A stretch of 64,000 bases of DNA. It comes from Bactrocera neohumeralis. Taxonomy: Eukaryota > Arthropoda > Insecta > Diptera > Tephritidae. The stretch lies in the NCBI RefSeq assembly GCF_024586455.1, contig NC_065920.1:76686215-76750214 (forward strand), given 5' to 3'. The notes beneath the pieces are model-generated. The model was given only the letters and a program-made list of their open reading frames with translations, was not told where the DNA came from and did no database searches. Each line of letters opens with the position of its first letter. Within the stretch, counting starts at the first letter, position 1. Positions 12,320 through 24,222 of this stretch are shown in pieces. The translations under genes were made by a program, and so were the position numbers.

Positions 12320-12880
12320 AGTTCACTGTTGTCGAAAAGGTAATTGCTATCACCTTCTCGATACTGAAGTTTTAGGGGTCGAAATGCATTCGGTACAAAG
12401 ATTCTTGACTTATTCCAGCATATTGTAGTTAGTCTAGAGTGTGATAGTCACTTTACTGTCATAGAAACTTCAGTCTATGGTAGCAAGATTTCAAGGATCA
12501 AGTTGTCTTGGGTCCCACTTGACTTAATCTGTAACATTACTCCGTTGAAAAGCAGGTAAGTTTTATTTCCTGTCGTGAAGGTCTTTTCTACTGTACTGTC
12601 CTAGGAACTTCAGTCGTTCAAAGTAGCATTTTAAGAGTCAGCTTGCTTCCGATTCAAAGGTTCTCGACTTAACCTAACATATTACTTTAAATCAAGCAAC
12701 TTTTATCACTGGTAGCAGCATTCTAAGGGTCAAGTTGCTTTGGATTCGAAAGTTCCTGACTTATTCTAGAACAATATTTCGTCGAAAAGCAAATAATTAC
12801 TTTCCGACGTCGTGAAAGTCAGTTCTACTCTAACGTGATCGCAACTTGAGTCGTAGAAAGTTAAGTTTTCTTTGTATTTA
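12320..12880. repeat. Degenerate tandem repeat, longer unit (roughly 140-200 bp)
   Basis: Three to four imperfect copies share ordered words: GTCGAAAAG, TCGTGAA(G/A)GTC, AACTTCAGTC, AAGGGTCAAGTTGCTT, CGAAAGTTC and TTGACTTATTC. Clear restarts are near 12333, 12541 and 12778, with a shortened copy near 12690. It lies just after the 11.2-kb array but uses different words. Confidence 0.65.
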
Positions 12881-14874
12881 AATATGTTAAAGTTACTCAT
12901 CAACTTGCAAAAATCATCAATGATTTCGCTTCACTCTACACGAGAGTTCTTTGGCTCCCACAAGTATGCTAAGTTTCCTTAAATTTAGTCTTCCACTTGA
13001 TTTGTCGTACTTTTGGCACTTTCTGCGTATTTGTTTTGTGTTACTTTCTTGTTTTGCTCGGTTTTATTTGCATTGTTTTAGCTCGCTTTTATTTACTCAC
13101 AAGTATTTGCTTACATATTTAGTTGCTGGCTATTTCCGAATGTTTATGTTAATGCTCCAGAGCTTCTGTTTGGTCTGCCAGGCGTCAACATGTGTACACA
13201 TTGTACGCTAGTATTGTTGTAGTTGTTGACGTGGTTGCTGTTGTTGCAGTAACAAAGGCAGTTGCTCGTTTATTTGCATTGAAGTATATCTTGCTATGCA
13301 AAAATCAAAGCAACGAAAGATTTCTGGCAATGAGCGTTCGACTGCCAGCCACAATCTGCCATTTCCTTTGACGTAACTGCTTTCTGCCCCCAACTGACGA
13401 ACTGAAGTTTGCTGTTGTTGTTGCTTTTTATGCTACTTTAAATCTTGAGCTTCATTGCAGCTCGGTTTTACGGACACCACAGCAATTTGCCTTTATTGCC
13501 GTCCGCCGCTTGTTTGCTTAAGCATTTAACCCAGTTGGTTGCCGCAGCGCCACGCCGCGCCACGGACCCTCGGAACCTCGCATCCTCAAATGCTCAACTA
13601 CTCAACTTCTCAGTAGATTTGCCAAACACGTGGGTTAGTCACTCAGTCATTCAGTCCGACAGTGGATATTTGCTTTGGTTAATACGCTTGAATGAGTTAT
13701 GGGCTTTGCTGGATTTCGGTTAGTTGATCCCTTTTATTGTTTTAACAATTTTTAAGGATTTACGCAAATAAACAAGTTAACTGGTGTTTTGGAGCCGCTC
13801 CATAGATCACCCACTCAGCCATGCTGCTGTCGACAGCAGTCAATGGTCGTTAAAGTGCGTGCGTAGGTGCTTCTAAGTATTCATAAATACAAATTTACCT
13901 CACCAAGTAGTCCTTCCCTCACAACCGTCTAACTTGTAACAACTTATTTTACCGGTCCCCGCCCCACGCACGCACATTTCAAAAGCATAATAGCGCTATT
14001 TTCTAGGCTTTCAATGCCGTTACTCTTGAACGAGCCTAAAGGCAAATTTTATTCTGGTTTTTTATTTCCCTTTTATTTTTATTTTTATTTTTATTTTTAT
14101 GCCCACTTTTCCTTTTCGCGTACCTTTTTTGCAGCCATTTCACTTTACGCCACTGTTCTCCGGCATTCCTTCAGCGTGGCCACATTTCATGCTGTGTTTA
14201 TTATCGGGATTTACAAATCGATACAAGCTTTGAGATATTGGTAATTTATGAGCGGCAATTTAAGGCATCATTAAGTGTACGATAAATGATCTGCGTGGGA
14301 TTTATAAGGTTGTCATAATATTGTCGAATTGGTTGGGGCATATTTTTTGCGGTTTTCATATTTCCATATTTTTATTTGTCCGGTAAAAGACCGAAGCGGC
14401 TGCATGTTGCCACGAGCAGCAGCTCAGATTACTTTAAATGTGACTTTTATTGCCGTGATTTTTATGGATTTGGTTGCATAAGTAAGTAAGTAAATGCTAT
14501 TAAGCCTCAAAATAAATAAACTGCGTAATAAATGCTTTTAAAGGATTGTGGTTAAGCGCATAATAAACTAGTGTCAAGAGGAGAATATGTTAAAAAAGAC
14601 TTCTGCTATTCTTACAATTTCACATGTAATCACAATGCAGAATCCATAATTCATGGATGACTCATAATTTTGGGAGGAGTGTAGGGTCATATTTGGTTAT
14701 CCTTTAGGTTAATCACATTGCGAGGGAAAAGATGAAGGCACAGCGTAGAAAAAATTATATTTTACTTGATTTAAATTATTTGTTTGGTATTAAAGTAGTT
14801 TTATTTACTTTAAGCTTAAGTGGGGTTAGATTGCTGGCTTACCCTTACGATTTACAAGTACATAATGGATTAAA
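12881..14874. other. Intergenic DNA, no gene recognised; (TTTTA)n at 14070-14100
   Basis: Several open frames at 12951-13723 show no domain or splice support. A pentanucleotide TTTTA run of about five copies lies at 14070-14100. Confidence 0.5.
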
Positions 14875-15070
14875 AAGGCTTGCACCGGCATACTGCCGGC
14901 CATACCGACCAACGAGCTAAAACGCTCATTCGACATGCTTTAGGACCGTGCAAAAAACTGTACTGAAGCAGAAGGAGACTATTTTGAATAAAATAAATTG
15001 ATTTTGCCGAAAAAACCATTTGATTTGTTTTTGTTTTTAAAGTCCTGTTTACTTTGGAACACACCTTGTA
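14875..15070 (+). mobile_element. Mariner 3' end fragment
   Basis: In a plus frame the sequence reads RAKNCTEAEGDYFE then a stop (about 14946-14989), the typical end of a mariner transposase. It is followed by AT-rich 3' UTR and a terminal stretch ending in ACTTTGGAACACACCTTG next to TA. Upstream catalytic parts are missing. Confidence 0.55.
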
Positions 15071-15129
15071 CATACTTGGATTATTATTAATGACAGTTAA
15101 ATATTCAGTTGAATTCCGGCTAAAGAATT

Positions 15130-15490
15130 TTTCATACAGAACGTCAGCTTGAAGTTTGTGAAGTTTAAGAAAGACTTTATATCTAATTGTGATACTTCAT
15201 CAAGCCTTTTGAACTGTGATGCTAAGACTTGTTGTAGATAAAGTTGAGCAGACGCAGAAGAGGTGTTTCAGCGTGCCTTAATGCCTAGTTCCCTGCACTT
15301 TCTGCATGTTTCTTCGTTACTAATACCTTTTCGACCAGTAGTGATCGGTCTCAACGCCAAAACTCAAACTCCAATCTGACGTGTTTTTTTCGGTACTCTA
15401 GAACGTGATCTCGGCGATTCTACATGTCCTTAAGGCTTCCCATCTCAGCATTATTTGTCTGTGAGTCTTTTCGGAAATTTCATTCTGTAT
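15130..15490 (-). mobile_element. LINE ORF2 C-terminal fragment, copy A
   Basis: Shares ordered sequence with 21165-21505: AAGTTTAAGA(A/G)AGACTTT, GATACTTCATC, GCAGAAGAGGT, CCTGCA(C/T)TTTCTGCATGT and CCTTAAGGCTT. Read on the minus strand, the other copy gives the C-terminal Cys knuckle of a non-LTR ORF2, so this is a second, more decayed copy. Confidence 0.6.
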
Positions 15491-16129
15491 CATTTTAAAC
15501 AACTTGGGCATTTTTTGAACTCGTTTTGTACCCAGAGAGATGAAATTTAGATGGAACTGGAGCTCAAATATGGTATAAGCCTTTGCTGAACAAAAATTCG
15601 AACATTAATTCTGCTCGTTAAAGCATCTCGAATTGACCAAAGGCACTAACCTCTTTGTATGACACCTTGAAATTGATAATATTAATTTTCCTACGATCCC
15701 AGGATCAGACTGTACAATATCTGCATCAGAATACTTGGCAGGAACTGGAGTCCTAAACCAAATATAATTATGTATACGCCTGCCTTTTTTTCATTGGGGG
15801 TGTTTTTTACGTGACGCGTCCAAAACCCAGCTCACGAACCTGCGAGGGATGTTTTGCCTTCTCACTTTAGTTCGCCTTCAAACGGATGTTTGTTTAGCTA
15901 CCCAGAGAGGTCTAAGAACGGACGTCGTTAGCTTCTTGAGCCATATGTAAAAGAATCATTTCTGTCCACTCCCTATTGAATGACACTCAGAGGACTTTCC
16001 TCATTTGCGTGAACATGGCTCTATTCTCCAGTGAGCTTTATACACACTTTGAACAAATAGCTTAGAGCAGTTGGAAATCAATCACCACCTCCAAGATAAA
16101 GATTCAGACATGGCCCAAGAATGATGAAA
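15491..16129. other. Unresolved repeat-like DNA
   Basis: The stretch between two LINE fragments. Broken frames suggest more retrotransposon debris, but no motif is clear enough to name. Confidence 0.35.
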
Positions 16130-16480
16130 CTAGTAAGTAAGAGTTTATTATATAGGTCCAGGAATAGTATTTTTAGACTTACAGTTACTATACCGTGGCA
16201 CTGGCTTTTTGGAGAACATGCGCTAAAGATGGCTTCGCCCTATAACAATAGGGCTAGAAGGGAATAAGGAAAGAGCTTTTCACTTCTGTGAATGTTATTT
16301 TTTAACAAAAACCAGACACAGATTACCTGGAACATATCAGATCCAAACCTTGAATGGCTGCCCACAAAAACATTACGGTTATAAGAAGTTTCAATGAGAG
16401 CCCCAAATTGTTTGATTAGATTAAAGAGGTTATACAAAATGGGGCATCCAGTGTTAATTTAGCCCGAAGTGGCAGAACTC
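16130..16480 (+). mobile_element. LINE ORF2 C-terminal fragment, related to 35340-35700
   Basis: Matches the plus-strand LINE end at 35.3-35.7 kb in order: TTATATAGGTCCAGGAA, GGAGAACA(T/A)GCG, GGGAATAAGGAAA, CACTTCTGTGAATG and CTACCTAAC near the end. It is more decayed than that copy, and its Cys knuckle is no longer readable. Confidence 0.55.
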
Positions 16481-16549
16481 CTAACTGCCTACCTAACTAT
16501 GTACCTACAGGTCAGTTTGAGCCTGCCGTTAGATGATTCTATGAAAAAC

Positions 16550-17050
16550 AAGAAAAAACGTTAACTTCGGTTGCACCGAAGCTAATTACCCTTCACAGGT
16601 GCATTTCTGTTAGTAACTATGTGTTCAGTTTGTTTGGAAGCTATATGCTATAGTTAACCGATCTGATCAATTTCTTCGGAGATTACATTGTTGATTTAGG
16701 AAATAATATATACCAAATTTCGTGAATATATTTTGTCAAATGTGAAAGTTGTCCATACAAGAACTTGATTCCGATCGTTCAATTTGTATGGCAGCTATAT
16801 GTTATAACGGTCCGATATCGACCGAATTAGCAGCTTCTTGAAGAGAAAATGACATTTGCAAAATTTCAAAACGATATCTTAAAAACTGGGGGACTAGTTC
16901 GTATATATACAGACAGACGGACATGGCTAAATCGACTCAGCTCGATATACTGATCATTTATATATATATACTTTATAGGGTCTCCGACGATTCCTTCTGG
17001 GTGTTACAAACATCGTGACAAACTTAATATACCCTGTTCGGGGTATAAAT
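16550..17050. repeat. Dispersed non-coding repeat, copy A
   Basis: Begins with a small hairpin (AACTTCGGTTGCACCGAAG) and CACAGGTGCATTTC. It contains GGCAGCTATATGTTATAACG and ACAGACGGACATGGCTAAAT, and ends with the palindromic ATACCCTGTTCGGGGTAT. The same start and internal words recur at 55866-56600. No coding capacity. I recognise the pattern as a dispersed fly repeat but cannot assign a class. Confidence 0.65.
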
Positions 17051-19879
17051 ATCGCGAAACAAAGATCTAAAACCATTACAACAACAAAGCATTAGTCAAA
17101 GGCCGGAAATATGTTAATCCAGACAATGTTCTTCAGATGTTGTCTAATACAAATATTTTATATAGAAAACTCAATTTCAAAACTTTACCATGGAGACCCG
17201 TAAGACGCTCGACCATCCGCCAGCGGCAAAGGAAATTCTAAAACGAATCGCATTAAAATTTCAGTGCCACAAATTATGAATAACATTGCAAAGTGAGTTT
17301 CCCAAGTTTTGCCGCAAATCCGTAAATTAACATTTAGATATACGCCAAGAAGAGGAAGAGCCAGCGGAAATGCTGGATCTCGGCAAAGGAACGAGTCAAG
17401 CAACAGCGAGGCGTGCGATATAAATGAAAGCAAGTGCATGCACAAATATATATGGCTCTACCTTTTGCAGCACAAGTTGTTGCATGCAACAAGCTGCTGC
17501 TAAACGCGCGCAGCTACCAAAGGCTGGAGAGGCGCATGTGTGTGTGTGGTGGCAACCACTAAACAGAATAAACTCATTTGTGCTGTGGCAACTTTGTCAA
17601 CGCTTTGCAGGCAACCAAACTAAGCAAGTGAGGGAGGGTGGGAGTAGTGAATATTCGCGCACCTGCAAAGCACCTTTGTTGTTGTGATAAGCACGCAAAA
17701 CATATGTATGCGTGCCGGTGAGCACTTACACCGAGCGCAGCTTGTAATTCACCGCTACTGCAAGTTGTGGCACGTTCGCGCCTTTATAGCCACGGTTTGC
17801 ATGCCACCAACAAAGCATCAGGCAGCAGCCATTAACCGCTTACCCGCGCGTAAGCAACCAGCCGGTGAACTTTGAGCTGGTGTTGCCGACTTTGTGGCGT
17901 TGCAACGCTTGCAACTGTGGCAGCAGCAGCAACAGAAAACGCAAGTAAAGTGGCCACTTTGTTAATGTGCACTTGCTTTGAGTGCAGCGCTCGAGAGTGT
18001 GTGTGTGTGTGCCACCGGTTGTTAATTCCAAAAAACTGGCATTTTCGATTTTCATGTTCGGTTTTATCGCCCCAACTGGCGACTTTGTTTCGCCGGTGGC
18101 GCTCATAGTAGGTCCTGATGTTGTGGCGCCACTCTGCTGTTGTTAAAATATTTCGCGTTTCTTGCGCTCGTTCTGGCTTTGTTCTACCGTCTATTGTGTC
18201 GTTTAAGTTCGCAGTTCATTTAACTCGCTTTGTGACGTTGCCAAAAGTGTAGCGGGGGGTCAGAACGGTACGAAGATTGTGTACACACGTACGCTCGAAC
18301 TGTTGTGTTAAGGAATGCGATACAAGCGCACAATCGTCGTAGCCGTAAATGAAGTGATTGCCGTATACTCCGCGCGGGGTCGTGATTACTCTCCGTAAAT
18401 TCTCACCGTAGTGCGTCAATATAATTAACGAGTCGATATTAACGGCGCGTAGCTCACCGCTGCGAAGTTAAAAAGTCTTGAAAAGTCCATTGTTGTTTTT
18501 AAGCGTTTTTTATTAGCCGACTCTCTTTGTTAAATCGGGTATTGTTTGCTCACGTGCATTTAAAATTCCTGCAACGTTAAGTCGTTGATGAAGAGTTATG
18601 CTCTTTTATACTCTCGTCGAACGTGTTGCTGTTTCAGGATACAATGTGTTAGGATTTCGGTTGATAAGGAATTTAAAAGAGCTTGAATATTTAAACATTG
18701 CTTACTAAGTAGTTCATTAAGATTTCTTTAGAACAAAGAGTATACATGTCTTTATCGTTTTGAGCTTCCCAAATCTATGTTTTGCTTGTGGGATGCAGAA
18801 CCACATTTATCGAGTTAATCACATAGGAGGTTTCCATTACATTTAGCTTAGGTTACGTTTGGTTATGAGATCCATCCTAACAGAGGACTCACTTGAACAG
18901 TTTGGAACGACATTCCCTGTGTTACGTAAAACTCCAGTATAATAAATCATAAAATCGTTTAAAATCTATAAAGCGCTTTAAGCCCATCACAAATTCTTTG
19001 CGACCGTTAATGGCTCTACTATGTCTTTTGGTTTACCGAAGATGAGACTGATGAGATGAATCCCACAGTCTCACAGAAGCGGGTTGCCGGCGATGATTCA
19101 ATGCAAGAACCCAAAATACCAATGAAGAGAACGCAAACGAGTCTGATGCTGAAGTAGCTTGATGTTATTTTTAGTGAGGACAGACACTCCTCGTCTAGTT
19201 CTGAGCGCACTGTCAGCGATCCCAGCACTAGTATTGTCGCTCTGCTTCGCAGCGGTATGCCTGCCATCACATTAAAACAACCACTTCTGCCTGAAACGCA
19301 CTACAATGGTCACGAAGACTAAAATTCAGATTGCCGAAGAGCTTCTTACAGAAATCTCTTCCTTCAATCTTCTCTACTAGTCTCGACCCATTCTTGAAAA
19401 AGCAACTGCACTTCTTCTCCAGTAGTAAAGTTTTTCCAGTAAATGAGGGATTCCTGCTATCTCTCGATACCTCCATTGTAACTTTCCTCTGTGGAGGAAT
19501 TTTTATAATTATGGATGCTATCGTCCTTACTATTCTTAGTAACTCGAAACCTTACTTGGTTCCAGGGATCCGAAGCTGCGTTCTCTATGTTTTTTCGCTA
19601 TGTTGCGAGAACTATTGGATTTATTATTATATTCGATCGATTTTTATACCCTTGTAGCATATATGTAGTAGTCACACTGACTGAATTGTCGAGGTGAAGT
19701 GTTTGTAAAGAAATTTTTTTTCATTTGAAGAAATATTTTTAGAAAATTTTTGCACGGATTATTATCTAAGGCATTAATGTAATCTCGGAAGAAATTGTTC
19801 AGATCAAGTCACTATAGCATATGCGTAGGTTTGTTTTCTATTTCGGTATTCGAGGGCAAAAACAAATTATAATCATTGA
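17051..19879. other. Intergenic DNA, no gene recognised
   Basis: Includes a CpG-richer block at about 18180-18480. The open frames at 17185-18108 and 19019-19697 have no recognisable domain. A small GT run is near 17997-18010. Confidence 0.45.
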
Positions 19880-20470
19880 AAAGCGCTTTACTGTGTTTCA
19901 AAGTATACCTAATTAAGATTTATGCACTTTTGCAAGCGTTGGAACTAATTTTCAAAGCACTTTTGCCAATCTGATTGAGGTTGGAGATACCTATAGAACG
20001 AATCAGCCACCTCTTTAGATTTTCAAAAACCTTGAATAAAAACCTGGAATAAAAAGAAGGTATTCGGTGGCAAGTCAAGACTAAATGGGGGCAGACTCAT
20101 CAACTCGATGTTTTGAGTGCTCAAAAATGCACTTGTTTTAGTCTTGTGCGAGAGCTAGCATTATCGTGGTGAAGAGTGATCCATTTCGGCGGTACAAAAC
20201 AAATGGTATGCCACTTAGAATTTTCTGTCCTGGGTTTCCAGTGCTATGGTTGCGACTTCTTCAGTTTTTCAAAAAAAAAAAAAAAACAGGCAACTATTTG
20301 CTTGCCAGTGCTTCTTGCTGCTCATCTTGAAACCCTCATACAGTCTGGTGCATACAATTTGTCTTGGTGTGATCTACGACCTCGATGTAATCGATAAACA
20401 CTGGCCCTTGATAGAGCTTCATCACCAAAAATTAAAGTAAGTTCATCGATGCACTGTTACCAATTATTTA
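19880..20470 (-). mobile_element. Decayed mariner transposase fragment
   Basis: On the minus strand, broken frames give HHDNASSRTR (second catalytic Asp block), a QNIELMS-like turn, a degenerate PPYSPDLAP, FFLF and the C-terminal WQKCFENWFQR-like part. An A15-type run at 20270-20286 interrupts the frame. No terminal repeats were found, so it is an internal remnant. Confidence 0.6.
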
Positions 20471-21164
20471 ATTTTTTGGCCCAGATGAATATTTTAAGTT
20501 CCTGTAAACAACACAGCTAGTGGTCGTTTGTCAAAACGTTATGAGTATGGATAACATCAAATATGTAAAATTTTATGATAATATTTTGAGTTTCCACATT
20601 GCCACCTTAGTGTTTCCAAATCCCGAAATATAAAAGGCACCCTATGTTGCTGTCATGCAATCTTACCAATCACCCCCTTGTAAGAAACTCTTGTAGTATT
20701 GAATGGTTGCATTTTTGTGCTATAACATTTTCCCATTTTATAACGATTTTTGGATTTAATCCCAAAAGAACTGCGTCGGCATGACAGCCAAGCATGATTT
20801 AAGCCAATTTTTAATACCATGTTCACATGTGAATTACGTTTCAGTGAGAACGTTCTGCATTGATCTGAACAAATTGTGGTCAGAAGGAGCAGCATCTGGG
20901 ATTTAGGACGGATGAGGATGTATGTGCGGATCATTGAAACACGAAAGAAGTTATGTTAGGATTTCAAAATTAAATCGTGAAAAGTCCCACTTGAATATCT
21001 GATATTATTTTCGTTTGATATATTTGTGTAAACCAGAGAGCTCCAATGCTATGTAGTTTTTAGTATGCTAATAGTTTTCTAAATAGAGGCTGAAAAGGAT
21101 CACATAATTCTTAGAACAAGAACACCTGATTGAAACCAAAAGAAGAAATAGAGGTTCAACTTCT
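20471..21164. other. Intergenic DNA, no gene recognised
   Basis: The minus-strand frame at 20653-20934 (93 codons) has no recognisable domain. Nothing else supported. Confidence 0.45.
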
Positions 21165-21520
21165 GTATTTAGAAGTTTAAGAGAGACTTTGTATCCAATT
21201 CCGATACTTCATCTAGTCTCTTGAACAGCGAATCATTATATATAACATGTATTCTAGGTAAGGCCGAATGGAAGCAGAAGAGGTATTCCAGTGTCTCTAT
21301 CATGCCTATTTCCCTGCATTTTCTGCATGTGTCTTTGTACCAAATGCCCAATCGGCTTGGAGGTGATGCCTGTTGTGAACTGTCACTAGGCCAACAATCG
21401 TCTTGCAGTTGTTTCAAAATCGTGTAAGCCACAAGCATGAGGTTACTTTCGATATTCTTACCCATGATCTTGGTGATCCTGCATGCCCTTAAGGCTTTCT
21501 TTTTTTGCGGAAAACTCATT
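21165..21520 (-). mobile_element. LINE ORF2 C-terminal fragment, copy B
   Basis: An open minus-strand frame of 116 codons reads RLGIWYKDTCRKCREIGM, then a degenerate EHFLC-type His/Cys pair, then LDEVSELDTKSLLNF. This is the Cys-knuckle C-terminus of jockey/R1-type non-LTR retrotransposons. It is the better-preserved partner of 15130-15490. Confidence 0.7.
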
Positions 21521-23226
21521 GAATATTGTTTTCAGCGAATTGCGTTTCGGACTCAATATTTATGCAGCCACTTTCTTAGAACAAGAGTCATTACAAAGGT
21601 ATGTAGTTGTAACTCTATACTCCAAACATGCTTCCTATGTACTTTCTCCATTCAAAAGCCAAAATTTCCTCAAGAAATTACTTTACCACAACATTACTTA
21701 GATAACCATTTCAAGTTTAAGCTAAATCTCCGTCGAAAATCAGGCGAATGTCATGACAAACACGAAATCAAGAGGATAAACGCTTAAGGGTAAAACAAAT
21801 GTTCGAGTGAAAGGCAAAAGTGTTAAATCGCGGCCAAAGTGGTAAACAAGCCGAGCGATGCTGTAAGCTTGCCGCCTTCCGCTCGTGTTTACCGCGCAAC
21901 CGTTTCCTTGTTTTACTGCTTAAACAATAAAATGGAATGTGTGAGTGTGAGAATATATGCTGCCTTGTGTGTATATGTGTATGTGTGTTTGCCTCCAACT
22001 GCACCTACTCCTCTACTTCGCGCCACAAGTAGTGCAACGTACAGGGTACTTATTTATGCACAAGTCACTTGAACGTTAACCAGAAAGCAAAGGAAAGCCT
22101 TCAAGTGTCGAGAGTTGAGAGTCGAGTGTTGAGGGTAAAGGAGTTAAGTGTTGAGGCGTTGAGGTAGCAGCAGCGAAAGTGTGAGCATATTCGGAACACC
22201 TCGCCACAATACAGCTTGTTTGCTTGTGTGTGCGTGTGTGCCACTTTGCTGAGGTGCACTGGAGTTCAAAGATGCAAGGTGTGCAGGAGTGAGTGCATGC
22301 ATGTGTTTGTGTAGGTGTGTGCGAGCGCTGGTGAAGGAGTGAAAATATGTGCGCTACTAAATTGCGGAGCGCCAAGAAGTATGCTCGTTTATTATAAGTG
22401 CGCTGCGGCGGCTGTGGCACACAACCGCTTTACTCTCTTACACACTCACGTACACACACCCGACCATTAAACGTCATGAGGTTGCTGCTATTGTTGCCTT
22501 TGTAGCTTTCACACGGGCTCGACGCCAAGGCTTACACACACAACTGTTGTTATTGTCGACAGCAGAAATTGAATTGGCGGCGGTGCAGTCTCGCTTTTAC
22601 ACCAATTCCCTTTCCCGCTCCTTTCACCAGCCGAAAAGTCAGCTGCTTCTTTATTTCATTTGTCCTCTTGCCGGAAGTGCGCTTTAAATACAATTCAGTG
22701 GAAAAAACGGCGGAAGAAAAACGATCGACGAGCAAAGCTGGCGAAAAATACTGCCTTGGCTAGCGTAGAAGTAGCGCCAGCAAAAAATTGGCCTCGAACG
22801 GAAGTGGCAGTGTTGCATATTTTAAGCTTTGAAAGGCGGCGGTGACGCTGTTGAATGTCAGACAAATTAATTATTTACAGCCAACTCACAAACGTTTGTC
22901 GTTGTTTTTGCTTCCTTGCGTAGTAAGTGCACTTGGTTGGTGGTGTGAAGGCAGGGCCGAGGAAGAAGCTGACAGCAGCAATGAATGGCTGGTGGCGTTG
23001 AGCGCGAGCGCAGAAGACAAATTAGTGAAGCTGTGCCTTCGAGTGTTGCGATTTTTTACCAAAATGGAAACATCAACTAGTAGCTGGTGGTTGGCTAAAG
23101 TAGGAAGAAGAGGGTAAAACGAAAGTATCCATTTACATTAAGGAAGACAAAATGAGTGGCCAAGATGCGATAAGTTGTTGTTTACGTACTTTCTTGTACC
23201 GCATATAAATATATTAGCGAAAGTAA
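21521..23226. other. Intergenic DNA, no gene recognised
   Basis: GC content is higher at 22550-23110, where several frames are open on both strands without any family signature. CA/TG-rich words occur at 21950-21990 and 22210-22320. Confidence 0.45.
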
Positions 23227-24222
23227 AGGTATTGGTAATGGTGATGGTAACGTAACTGGTACTGATATGAAGAGTTTTTTTCCTATTTTTTTATTGATTT
23301 TAGTACTTTTGCAAGAACTGGTATTGGTATTGGTATTAGTACTAGTAAAGGTATTGGTATTGATATTTGTATTGGTATTGATATTTGTATTGGTATTGAT
23401 ATTGGTATTGGTATTGGTAATTGTATTGTTGTTGTTATTGGTATTTGTATTGGTATTGGAATTGGTATTGGTATTGGTGTTGATATTGGTATTGGTGTTG
23501 ATATTGATAATGTTGTTGGTCATAGCACAGATATTGGTAGACGTCCTTTTCTGTTATTAATTTTGGTACCGGTACTGTTATTGCAATTTATACTGATATT
23601 GGCAATATTATTGATATTGGTATTGATGTTGGTGTTGGTATTGGTATCGGTATTAGTACTGGTATTGGTATTTGTATTGGTATTGGTAATGATATTGGTA
23701 ATCGCATTGGTATTGGTATTGATATTGGTATTGGTGTTAATATTGGTACTGGTATTGGTATTGGTATTGGTATTGGTATTGGTATAGGTATTGGTATTGG
23801 TATTAGTATTAGAATTGGTATTGGTATTGGTATTAGTATTAGAATTGGTATTCGTTTTGGTATTGGTATTGGTTTGGTATTAGTATTGATATTGGTGTTA
23901 GTATTGGTATTGGTATTAGTGTTGGCATTGATAGTGATTTTGGTATTGGCTTCGGTATTGGTATGTATATTGATTTGGTATTGGTATTGGTATTGGTATT
24001 GGTATTGGTATTGGTATTAGTATTGGTATTGGTGTTGGTATTGGTATTGTATTAGTATTGGTATTGGTATTGGTATTGGTATTGGTATTGGTATTGATAT
24101 TGGTATTAGTATCAGTATTAGAATTGGTATTGGTATTGGTTTTGGTATTAGTATTAGTATTAGAATTGGTATTGGTACTGATATTAGTAAGGTATTGATA
24201 TTGGTAATAGTACCGGTTATTG
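23227..24222. repeat. GGTATT hexanucleotide array, about 1 kb
   Basis: The plus strand is built from GGTATT units with frequent point changes (GATATT, AGTATT, GGTACT, GGTGTT). The six-base register is mostly kept. Because six is a multiple of three, long open frames appear in several readings: Val-Leu on the plus strand and Asn-Thr on the minus strand. The cleanest block is about 23750-24130. Confidence 0.92.

Noticed and set aside
16981..17050. ATACCC...GGGTAT palindrome as a transcription terminator
   Set aside because: Rho-independent terminators do not apply in an insect genome. It is the end of a dispersed repeat.
23182..23787. Long Val-Leu (plus) and Asn-Thr (minus) open frames
   Set aside because: They are produced by the GGTATT hexanucleotide repeat, which cannot create stops in most readings.
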